From assembly GCA_038204465.1 (NCBI GenBank), contig JBBRCX010000125.1, forward strand, positions 1 to 11,611: DNA of 11,611 nucleotides, given 5' to 3'. Both the position numbers and the translations under genes were made by a program. Position 1 is the stretch's first letter; each line of letters opens with the position of its first letter. Below, in pieces: positions 5,808-11,611 of the stretch. This DNA is from JBBRCX01 sp038204465 (lineage in GTDB: Bacteria; Planctomycetota; Phycisphaerae; Tepidisphaerales; Tepidisphaeraceae). The notes beneath the pieces were generated by a model. The model was not told the DNA's origin. It worked only from the letters and a program-made list of their open reading frames with translations, and searched no databases.

Positions 5808-7460
5808 GTGAACTTTGCCGCCCCGCTGTGGCTTCTCGCGCTTCTTCCGTGGGGGGCATTGACGCTCTGGTTGCTCAAGGGCCGCCGCACGCGATTCGAT
5901 GTGCCGTTCTTGCAACTGTGGCGCGGGCCCGTGAGGGGCCCGCGCCCCAGGCGCAGTCTCGCGGCGCCGCCGCTGGGGCTCGCGCTGGCGCTGGCTTCGC
6001 TGCTGCTGGCGATCGTGGCGGCGGCGGACCCGCGATTCCGCGCGCCGGGGCGAGGGCCTGAAGTGAGCATCATCGTCGATCGCGGATTGAGCATGTCGGC
6101 GTTGTCTGGTGGCGTGCCGCGGTTTCGCGAGGCGGGCCGGCGAAATGCGGATCAAATCCGGCGAGCGCTGGGCAAACGATCCGTGGCGCTCTTCGCGATT
6201 CCCGGCGGCGACGCGATTCACACCGATACGGACAATTGGGTGAAGCAACTCGATGCCATCCTGCCCACCGCGGACGACACCGGACCGGAGCTGAAAGCTA
6301 CGGTGGCGCTGCGCCTGGCGGAATCAACGGGAGCCGTCATTGTCGTATCCGATGGGGATCCAGGAACAACGAAACCCCGGCTGCTTGTCATCCGTCCGAA
6401 CAGCGCGATCGAGAATGTTGCGATCGTTGCCCTTGCGGCTCGCGAATCGCCGAAGGCGCAGGTGTTGGTTCGGGTGAGCAATGAGTCATCGCGGCAGAAT
6501 GCGATGCTGTCTGTCACTTCCAATGGACAGAAGGTGCAGCAGTCGGTGACGCTCCCGAAGCGTGGGGAGCAGCGGGCGTATTTCATCGATCTGGCTCCGA
6601 TCGAAAAGACCGTCCGCGCGAGCGTTGAACTGCAGGACGACTTGCCGGCCGACAACGACGCCTTCCTCGCGCGGGAGCGCGACTGGCCCCGCGTGGAAGC
6701 GCGCACGGCGCTGCCGCCGGCGCTGCAGCGCATGCTGGACATCTTTGGCGCGAAGCGGCCGGCGGGCGCATCGTCGCGGCGGGTGGTCGTGATGGTACAG
6801 GGGGCGCCGCCGCCAGAGGCGGATCCGGCGATGATCGTCGCGCGGCCCGGCGCGCCGGCGACGCGGCCCAGCGGTTCGTTGCTGGTAGCGGACCATCCCC
6901 TGACTCGAAACGTCCGCGAGTGGCCCCGCGCTGCGACCGCCTCCGCGATGGATGCCGCGGCGGGGTGGAAGCCGGTCGTATCGGTGGGGGGTCATGCTCT
7001 GGTCGCAGTGCAGGATGATCCGGTCCGCCGTCTGTGGGTCGGGATGGACTTGGAAGAGTGGTCGCGCTCCAGCGATTTCGTAGTGTTCTGTGCGAACGCG
7101 TTCGAGTGGCTGGGAGAGGGCGGCGAGACGTTCGCTTCGCACCCGCTGGGCGCAGAGGAGGGAACCTGGCAGCCGGTGGAGATCGCGGCGGGCGAGCACG
7201 CCATCGGTCCTGCGGTTTGGCCCGGAATCTACCGCCGATCCGATGGAGCGATGCGGGCGTTTCACGCGCCGCCGTTGCAGGTTTCCGCCGAGCCGGTCCA
7301 TGAACCGGCAAGCGGGTTGGATGCGCTGGCGCGGCAAGTCGACATGCGCGTTCCGATTGGGGAGGCGCTGGTGGTTGCGTCCCTTGCGTGTCTGCTGGGG
7401 TGCGCGGCGGCCTGGAAACGTTCCAGCTTGACAGGGTTTTGGGGGGCACGTACGTTTTAG
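5808..7460 (+). CDS. BatA-like membrane protein with a degenerate VWA domain
   Basis: With the GTG start at 5808 (GAGGTG three bases upstream) the product has 550 residues and begins MNFAAPLWLLALLPWGALTL, the classic N-terminus of the BatA (aerotolerance regulator N-terminal) family. Transmembrane segments are at about 4-23 and 55-73; a third at 517-536 lies near the C-terminus. A VWA-like domain follows: EVSIIVDRGLSMS with Asp91, Gly93 and Ser95, and IVVSDGD with Asp182. The MIDAS motif DxSxS is here D-R-G-L-S, so one metal-binding Ser is missing. After about residue 210 come beta-sandwich segments (VLVRVSNES; LPADNDAFLARE), as in BatA-like proteins. Such proteins are often encoded with MoxR ATPases and DUF58 proteins; neither is in this window. 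An ATG start at 5646 would add 54 residues without family features. Confidence 0.78.
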   Translation: MNFAAPLWLLALLPWGALTLWLLKGRRTRFDVPFLQLWRGPVRGPRPRRSLAAPPLGLALALASLLLAIVAAADPRFRAPGRGPEVSIIVDRGLSMSALSGGVPRFREAGRRNADQIRRALGKRSVALFAIPGGDAIHTDTDNWVKQLDAILPTADDTGPELKATVALRLAESTGAVIVVSDGDPGTTKPRLLVIRPNSAIENVAIVALAARESPKAQVLVRVSNESSRQNAMLSVTSNGQKVQQSVTLPKRGEQRAYFIDLAPIEKTVRASVELQDDLPADNDAFLARERDWPRVEARTALPPALQRMLDIFGAKRPAGASSRRVVVMVQGAPPPEADPAMIVARPGAPATRPSGSLLVADHPLTRNVREWPRAATASAMDAAAGWKPVVSVGGHALVAVQDDPVRRLWVGMDLEEWSRSSDFVVFCANAFEWLGEGGETFASHPLGAEEGTWQPVEIAAGEHAIGPAVWPGIYRRSDGAMRAFHAPPLQVSAEPVHEPASGLDALARQVDMRVPIGEALVVASLACLLGCAAAWKRSSLTGFWGARTF

Positions 7461-7582
7461 ATATCGCGGATTTTGAAGGTCGAGCAGGCGAAGGCTGTGG
7501 CGCGTCCTGCGATGACCTGTTCCCTCCGCTTCAACCACGGAACGCCTGACAGCGCCTCCCGCACAAGCAAGGAACGTTGGCC

Positions 7583-7945
7583 ATGGCCGAATCCTCCCCG
7601 CCCGTGTCCGTCTCCCGGCAGAAGGACATCGAAGTCGTCGAATTCACCAACAACCGCATCCTCGACGAGGCCAACATTGCGGAGATCGGCAACCGGCTCA
7701 AAGGCCTGATCGAGGAGCGGAGCAACCCCAAGCTGCTGCTGGATTTCGCCAGCGTGGACCATCTCAGCAGCGCTGCGCTGGGGATGCTCATCAACGCCAA
7801 CAACAGCGTGCGCCAGAAGAACGGGCAGCTGCGCCTGACCAACATCAAGCCGCAGATCTTCGAAGTCTTCGTTATCACGAAGTTGAACAAGCTGTTCCGC
7901 ATTCTCCCGACGCGGGACGAAGCGATCGCCAGCTTCACCCAGTGA
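7583..7945 (+). CDS. STAS-domain anti-sigma-factor antagonist
   Basis: The 120-residue protein is one STAS domain (about 8-118): EVVEFTNNRILDEANI, then LLLDFASVDHLSSAALGMLI, then the RLTNIKPQIFEVFVITKL helix that usually contacts the kinase. In partner switching such proteins bind the HATPase anti-sigma factor when unphosphorylated and release the sigma factor. By my alignment to B. subtilis SpoIIAA (from memory), Ser63 takes the place of the phosphorylated Ser58, but the neighbouring D-S-S-G is changed to S-S-A-A. The ATG at 7583 is chosen with AAGGAA at 7568-7573; a TTG at 7577 would add two residues. The HATPase gene follows after 97 bases, in the order seen in spoIIAA-spoIIAB and rsbV-rsbW. 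Confidence 0.85.
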   Translation: MAESSPPVSVSRQKDIEVVEFTNNRILDEANIAEIGNRLKGLIEERSNPKLLLDFASVDHLSSAALGMLINANNSVRQKNGQLRLTNIKPQIFEVFVITKLNKLFRILPTRDEAIASFTQ

Positions 7946-8042
7946 GCAAGGCGAATCGGGCAGGGGAGTCGTGCCGCGGCCGGAGGCTTCGGCGTTGCAG
8001 CACGGAGCAGGCAGAACCTCGGCACGCAGGAACTGAAGACGG

Positions 8043-8552
8043 ATGGGAGCTGGCGGTTCGAATCGTCGGGTGCGCACAAACGGGCGGTCGCCGCGCTCGC
8101 GGGCCGCGTCGTCCAACGGCGCTGCCCACGCTGCGACGTCACGGTCGCCCATGCTGTTGTTCACGATCGCCTCCAACTTCCGCGAGGGAAAAGACGTTCA
8201 GCAGCGAATCATGAGCGACGTGGCGCGGCACGGTTTTTCCAACGACAGCACCTTCGCGATCCGCATCGCCCTGGAAGAGGCTCTGGACAACGCGATCAAG
8301 CACGGCAACCGGCTCAACACGCGCAAAAAGGTGCGGGTGCAGGCGCGGGTGACGCGCAAGCGCGCGGAAATCGTCATCGAGGACGAGGGGAAGGGATTCG
8401 AGCGCCGCTGCGTGCCAGATCCCACCGCCGAAGAAAATCTGTGCAAGTGCAGCGGGCGCGGCATCCTGCTCATCGAAGCTTACATGAACAGCGTGAAGTG
8501 GGACCGGGGGGGCCGGCGGGTGCGAATGGTCAAGGACAACCAGCCGGAATAG
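8043..8552 (+). CDS. HATPase_c_2 serine kinase / anti-sigma factor (RsbW/SpoIIAB type)
   Basis: GHKL-fold ATP-binding motifs are in order: N-box E79-ALDNAIKHGN with the Mg-binding Asn83, G1 box DEGKGF (114-119), and G2 box SGRGILLI (137-144). These proteins bind a sigma factor or another target and phosphorylate a STAS partner; the STAS gene directly upstream is the obvious partner. The conserved domain begins at Met37 (ATG 8151, no Shine-Dalgarno). I report the longer start at 8043 because AGGA lies 11 bases before it, but the extra 36 residues are Arg/Ser/Ala-rich and may not be translated. Unusual cysteines occur in the ATP-lid region: Cys123 and a C-K-C at 134-136 just before the G2 box. 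No sigma factor is visible nearby, so the target may be encoded elsewhere. Confidence 0.83.
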   Translation: MGAGGSNRRVRTNGRSPRSRAASSNGAAHAATSRSPMLLFTIASNFREGKDVQQRIMSDVARHGFSNDSTFAIRIALEEALDNAIKHGNRLNTRKKVRVQARVTRKRAEIVIEDEGKGFERRCVPDPTAEENLCKCSGRGILLIEAYMNSVKWDRGGRRVRMVKDNQPE

Positions 8553-8676
8553 AATTCCATCGACAGGTTGCTCCCCGTGTTTTTTCCGGGTAAAGCGGGC
8601 TCTGGCGGCTTCTTGCCGGCCAGCACGGGCGTTTCTGACGAGCGGACGCTCGCCGGGCTCGAGGTCGCACACTGCC

Positions 8677-9837
8677 ATGATCCTCCCGATCCGCACCGAC
8701 AGCCCACTTCGCTCCACGCCCTACGTCAACTACGCGCTGATCGTGCTGAACGTGGCGGCGTTTTTCATTCAACGGCAAGTCTGGGGGAACATCACGCCGA
8801 CGCTGGCGCTGTATCCGCACGACCCGACGCTGCCGGGGTTCATCACCTATGCGTTCCTGCACGGCGGGATCGCCCACCTGGTGGGCAACATGCTGTTCCT
8901 CTACATCTTCGGGAACAACGTCAACGACAAGATGGGCCACGTCGGCTACCTCGCGTTCTACCTTTCGGGCGGGATCATCTCCGGCGTGGCGTACACGATG
9001 ATGGACCCCGGGACGCTCCCGATCGTCGGCGCCAGCGGCGCGATCGCCGCGGTCACAGGCGCTTACCTGGTTCTGTTTCCGCGCTCGAGCATTACCGTCT
9101 TCTACATGTTTTTCTTCATCGGCTCGTTCGAGGTGCCGAGCTTCTGGTTCATCCTGTTCTTCTTTGCCCAGGACCTGTTTCTCAATTTCGCCGGTGACGG
9201 CGGCGTCGCCCATACCGCGCACATCGGCGGAACCGTCTTCGGCGCGATCGTATGCTTCGCGCTGCTGGCGGTGCACCTGCTGCCGCGCGATCAGTTCGAC
9301 GTGCTGGCGCTGATCCAGCGGGCCAACAAGCGCCGGCAGTATCGCGACATGGTGAGCAAGGGGTATGACCCCTTCGGTCTTCCACCTGGCTCGCGCGAAG
9401 GCGTGCCGGCGCCGCTGGATCCGGCGGTGCAGAAGGTGATGGATCTGAGGGCTTCGATCAGCGAAGCGATCGCGCAGCACGATCTTTCGCGGGCGGCAAA
9501 CTGTTACCTGGAGCTCAAGGCGGCGGATCCCAATCAGGTGCTGCCGCGGCAGGCGCAGCTGGACGTCGCGAACCAACTGGCCGGCGAGCAGCTCTACCAG
9601 CAGGCGGCCGATGCGTATGAGCTGTTCCTGCGCCACTATCCGAAGTTTGAACAGGTGGAACAGGTGGAGCTCATGCTCGGCCTGATCTATGCCCGGTATC
9701 TCCACCAAAAGGAGCGGGCCCGGGAGCACCTGGTCAAAGCCATCGCCCGCCTGCACGGGGAGCGCGAGATTTCCATGGCCAGGGCGGAGCTGGCCAGGGT
9801 TGAGCTGCTGGGCGCCGCCCCTCGCCCAGCCGTCTGA
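8677..9837 (+). CDS. Rhomboid intramembrane serine protease with TPR-like C-terminal region
   Basis: The 386-residue protein has a rhomboid core at about 15-203. Catalytic Ser120 lies in VGASGAIAAVTGAY and His182 in AHTAHIGG. The H-x4-H-x3-N motif His62/His67/Asn71 matches the oxyanion-side residues of E. coli GlpG (His145, His150, Asn154). About six hydrophobic segments can be seen (17-33, 53-79, 90-107, 117-135, 141-168, 180-202). Both catalytic residues are present, so it should be active and cleave single-pass membrane proteins within the bilayer. Residues 250-380 form helical pairs resembling TPRs (AIAQHDLSRAANCYLELKAA; LYQQAADAYELFLRHYP; KERAREHLVKAIARL), presumably cytoplasmic. The start codon has only a distant GAGG (12 bases). 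It follows the kinase gene by 124 bases. Confidence 0.88.
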   Translation: MILPIRTDSPLRSTPYVNYALIVLNVAAFFIQRQVWGNITPTLALYPHDPTLPGFITYAFLHGGIAHLVGNMLFLYIFGNNVNDKMGHVGYLAFYLSGGIISGVAYTMMDPGTLPIVGASGAIAAVTGAYLVLFPRSSITVFYMFFFIGSFEVPSFWFILFFFAQDLFLNFAGDGGVAHTAHIGGTVFGAIVCFALLAVHLLPRDQFDVLALIQRANKRRQYRDMVSKGYDPFGLPPGSREGVPAPLDPAVQKVMDLRASISEAIAQHDLSRAANCYLELKAADPNQVLPRQAQLDVANQLAGEQLYQQAADAYELFLRHYPKFEQVEQVELMLGLIYARYLHQKERAREHLVKAIARLHGEREISMARAELARVELLGAAPRPAV

Positions 9838-9911
9838 AGCTGGGGTCGCGACAACTTGTCAGGTTCCCTTTCGAAGTTCTTCGTGCTTAAACGTTGTTTG
9901 GCACGGTACTT

Positions 9912-9952
9912 CCCAGCGTCAATCCGGCACGCGGATTGCCCTCAGCGCTGGG
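9912..9952 (+). promoter_or_regulatory. Nested hairpin in the leader just before the YihY/BrkB gene
   Basis: An outer stem CCCAGCG (9912-9918) / CGCTGGG (9946-9952) encloses an inner stem AATCCG (9921-9926) / CGGATT (9932-9937) with the loop GCACG. The structure ends two bases before GAAGGAG, the ribosome binding site. It could be a leader regulatory element or the end signal of the upstream gene; no T-run follows. A further palindrome, CGAAG-TT-CTTCG, lies at 9872-9883. Confidence 0.45.
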
Positions 9953-9965
9953 TGAAGGAGACTCC

Positions 9966-11327
9966 ATGGAGACCAACGCCTTCGCGACGAGTTACTGGGC
10001 GCTGATCAAGCAGACATTTTCGTCGTGGTCACAGGACAAGGCCGAGCGCCTGGCGGCCGCGCTGGCGCTCTACACGATGTTGTCGATCGCGCCGTTGCTC
10101 GTCATCACGATGAAAGTGGTGACGCTGGTCTTTGGCGAGGAGGCCACGACCGGGCAGGTGCAGCGGCAACTCGCCGGCCTGATGGGCCCGTCGGTGAGCA
10201 AGGCGGTGAACGACATCATCGTCGCCAGCAAGGACCAGCCTCACTCCGGGACTCTGGCAACTGTGCTGAGCGTAATCATGTTGTTGTTTGGCGCTACCGG
10301 CGTCTTCGGGGCGCTGCAGGATTCAATGAACACGATCTGGGAGGTGAAGCCGAAGCCCGGCATGGGCGTGTTGGGGTGGATCAGAAACCGGTTCCTCTCT
10401 ATGGCGATGGTCTTCGGCATCGTGTTTCTCCTGCTCGTTTCATTGTTCATCAGCAGCGCTCTGACGGTGCTGTCAAACCATGTCGGCGGCGCGAAGATCG
10501 GGCTGGTGTTCGACCTGATCGTTTCGCTCGGCGTCGTGACGGTGCTGTTCGCGATGATCTTCAAGTATCTGCCGGACGTGAAGGTCCCATGGAAATACGT
10601 CTGGCTCGGCGCCGGGCTGACCGCAGCGCTGTTCATGGTCGGCAAGTACGCGCTCGCCTTCTACTTCAAGAAGGGTTCGACGGCGTCGGCGTTCGGCGCC
10701 GCAGGCTCGCTGGCGGTGATGCTGCTGTGGGTCTATTACTCGGCCCAGATACTGTTCCTCGGCGCGGAGTTTACCAGGGTCTACGCGAAGTCGCGGGGCC
10801 ACCAGTTTCAGCCCAGCGCCAACGCGGTGCCGGTGACCGAAGAGGCCCGCGCGCAGCAGGGAATGCCGCACCGCGGAACGGTGCAAGCGGCTGCGGGGGG
10901 AAGGAGAACCCCGGCGATGGCGCAGGTGGCAGGTCCGCGCCGCTATTCCTCGCCGCCGCGGTCGTCTCCTGTCACGCCGGCGCCGCCGCGGTCGTCACGT
11001 CGGATCGACTACGCTTACGCGGCCGGCGGGTTGGTGCTGGGTGCGATTGCCGGCGGCATCGGAGCGTATCAGTGGGCGCGCGATCCGAATCGTCCCGCGC
11101 GAAAACGTGTCGCCGCCGTGCGACTGAACGAACGGCTGAGCGAAGTCGAGCGCCGATTCGGGCGCGTAGCGCGAATCAAACGTTACCTCGAAGACATGGA
11201 CGTGAAGCAGCGCGTCGACAGGCTCGAGAGCCATATCCGATCCGCCTCCGCAGGCGTCCGCTCGGAGGTGACGGGCCGGCCGAAATGGTTGATCAAGGTA
11301 GCCGACTTTATCGCTGGGGCCCGGTAA
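9966..11327 (+). CDS. YihY/BrkB-family inner-membrane protein with long C-terminal extension
   Basis: The start at 9966 is set by GAAGGAG five bases upstream and by the family N-terminus; the frame opens further upstream (9894) without family features. Of 453 residues, about 1-276 are the YihY/BrkB core. Key segments are DKAERLAAALALYTMLSIAP (24-43), FGATGVFGALQDSMNTIWEV, YLPDVKVPWKYVWLGA, and GSTASAFGAAGSLAVMLLWV through LGAEFTRVYA, with about six transmembrane helices. The biochemical role of this family is unsettled; BrkB was linked to serum resistance in Bordetella, and an RNase BN label given to E. coli YihY was wrong. The remaining ~175 residues are unusual: a Pro/Ser/Arg-rich linker (280-347), an extra Gly-rich transmembrane segment (350-368), and a charged, coiled-coil-like helix (380-426). 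Confidence 0.88.
   Translation: METNAFATSYWALIKQTFSSWSQDKAERLAAALALYTMLSIAPLLVITMKVVTLVFGEEATTGQVQRQLAGLMGPSVSKAVNDIIVASKDQPHSGTLATVLSVIMLLFGATGVFGALQDSMNTIWEVKPKPGMGVLGWIRNRFLSMAMVFGIVFLLLVSLFISSALTVLSNHVGGAKIGLVFDLIVSLGVVTVLFAMIFKYLPDVKVPWKYVWLGAGLTAALFMVGKYALAFYFKKGSTASAFGAAGSLAVMLLWVYYSAQILFLGAEFTRVYAKSRGHQFQPSANAVPVTEEARAQQGMPHRGTVQAAAGGRRTPAMAQVAGPRRYSSPPRSSPVTPAPPRSSRRIDYAYAAGGLVLGAIAGGIGAYQWARDPNRPARKRVAAVRLNERLSEVERRFGRVARIKRYLEDMDVKQRVDRLESHIRSASAGVRSEVTGRPKWLIKVADFIAGAR
10951..10996 (+). repeat. Two exact 16-bp direct repeats, 30 bp apart, inside the YihY/BrkB gene
   Basis: CGCCGCCGCGGTCGTC occurs at 10951-10966 and 10981-10996. The 30-bp spacing keeps the frame, so PPRSS is encoded at residues 330-334 and 340-344. 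It lies in the low-complexity linker of the C-terminal extension and suggests a short in-frame duplication. Confidence 0.7.
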
Positions 11328-11387
11328 ATATCATCGTGAAGCCGCGAAAGAAGATTGAAACACGAAGGCAAAGCGCAGCACATTAAA

Positions 11388-11411
11388 CGCGAAGGCGCGA
11401 AGACGCGAAGA
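11388..11411 (+). repeat. Three tandem 8-bp units (CGCGAAGR)
   Basis: The units CGCGAAGG (11388-11395), CGCGAAGA (11396-11403) and CGCGAAGA (11404-11411) run head to tail. A related CACGAAGG lies at 11361-11368. This stretch is purine-rich and outside any gene. It resembles the 'cgaagacgcgaag' strings I recall between genes of planctomycetes and some other phyla, a comparison made from memory only. Confidence 0.7.
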
Positions 11412-11522
11412 ATTGAAACCGGTCAAGGCGAATGAGATGCCTGCGCAGCATTCCTATCACATAGAATCAAAGCCCTCGTTGTTCTTTCTTTGATATCCCG
11501 GCTGCTCTTCTTCGCGTCTTCG
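11398..11522. repeat. Widely spaced 15-bp inverted repeat bounding 95 bases
   Basis: CGAAGACGCGAAGAA (11398-11412) is matched exactly in inverse orientation by TTCTTCGCGTCTTCG (11508-11522). The similarity extends imperfectly outward (GGCG against GACA). The 95 bases between are lower in G+C than the rest of the window and hold no open frame. The ends could be the arms of a small non-coding repeat element or of a foldable RNA. No transposase or clear target duplication is visible. Confidence 0.6.
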
Positions 11523-11564
11523 TGTCTTGTATGTTCAAAATACCATCAAAACGTTCTACTACGC

Positions 11565-11589
11565 CTCGTCGTGTTCGTGTGACGACGAG
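11565..11589. other. 8-bp stem hairpin near the right edge
   Basis: CTCGTCGT (11565-11572) pairs with ACGACGAG (11582-11589) around the 9-base loop GTTCGTGTG. It may be part of the same intergenic repeat region, or a leader or terminator of a gene beyond the edge. An ATG at 11604 follows an AGGAG only two bases away and has too few codons to be called a gene. Confidence 0.4.
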
Positions 11590-11611
11590 CGCAGCGAGGA
11601 GTCATGCGAAC

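Noticed and set aside
6486..7538. Minus-strand frame of 350 codons opposite the VWA gene
   Set aside because: Arg/Pro/His-rich translation without motifs; the opposite strand has BatA-like features.
8530..9756. Minus-strand open frame of 408 codons opposite the rhomboid gene
   Set aside because: The translation is rich in Arg, His and Gln without motifs, and the plus strand carries a clear rhomboid with catalytic residues.
10025..11386. Second plus-strand frame of 453 codons overlapping the YihY/BrkB gene
   Set aside because: Same-strand shadow, Arg/Gly-rich and lacking hydrophobic segments; the YihY/BrkB frame has family motifs and a good ribosome binding site.
11398..11522. Inverted repeat as insertion-sequence ends or a CRISPR fragment
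   Set aside because: There is no transposase, no open frame inside and no target duplication; the octamers are adjacent with no spacers, so it is not a CRISPR array.
11604..11611. ATG after AGGAG at the right edge as the start of another gene
   Set aside because: Spacing of two bases is too short and only two full codons are visible.

Overview
The window is high-GC bacterial DNA with tightly packed protein genes and short intergenic gaps. The gene set (a BatA-like VWA membrane protein with a degenerate metal site, a STAS/HATPase switch pair, a rhomboid with a helical-repeat tail, a YihY/BrkB protein with a long tail, a cytoplasmic GH78-type hydrolase) and the intergenic repeats suggest Planctomycetota, perhaps Phycisphaerae. 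That assignment rests on family resemblance and style alone, because there is no rRNA or marker gene to confirm it.

Left part, minus strand (1-2012). In transcription order from the right there is a small Dabb-domain protein (1695-2012). Directly behind its stop codon lies a broken C-terminal fragment of a zinc-type NAD(P)H:quinone oxidoreductase (1535-1694). Next comes a secreted, proline-rich protein of unknown function with three 19-residue repeats (398-1495). At the left edge is the start of a small lipoprotein gene (1-113, cut by the window).

Middle part. Divergent from the Dabb gene is a 745-residue GH78-like (alpha-L-rhamnosidase-type) hydrolase without a signal peptide (2097-4334, plus). 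It converges on an NAD-dependent epimerase/dehydratase of the extended SDR type (4498-5403, minus); two G+C-rich hairpins lie at the two gene ends.

Right part, plus strand (5808-11327). A BatA-like VWA membrane protein is followed by a STAS anti-sigma-factor antagonist, a HATPase_c_2 (RsbW/SpoIIAB-type) kinase, a rhomboid protease with a TPR-like C-terminal region, and a YihY/BrkB membrane protein with an unusual C-terminal extension. STAS plus HATPase form a partner-switching regulatory pair; no sigma factor or PP2C phosphatase is in view. The gaps between these genes are 97-128 bases, so they may be one loose transcription unit or several. The last 284 bases carry no gene; they hold short tandem repeats and a widely spaced inverted repeat of intergenic-repeat type.

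I found no tRNA, rRNA, CRISPR array, transposase or phage gene. No complete new defence or mobile system is evident. The most notable items are the fossil oxidoreductase tail with a single CG-dinucleotide deletion, the altered active-site motifs in the VWA and STAS proteins, the domain extensions of the rhomboid and YihY proteins, and the right-edge repeats.
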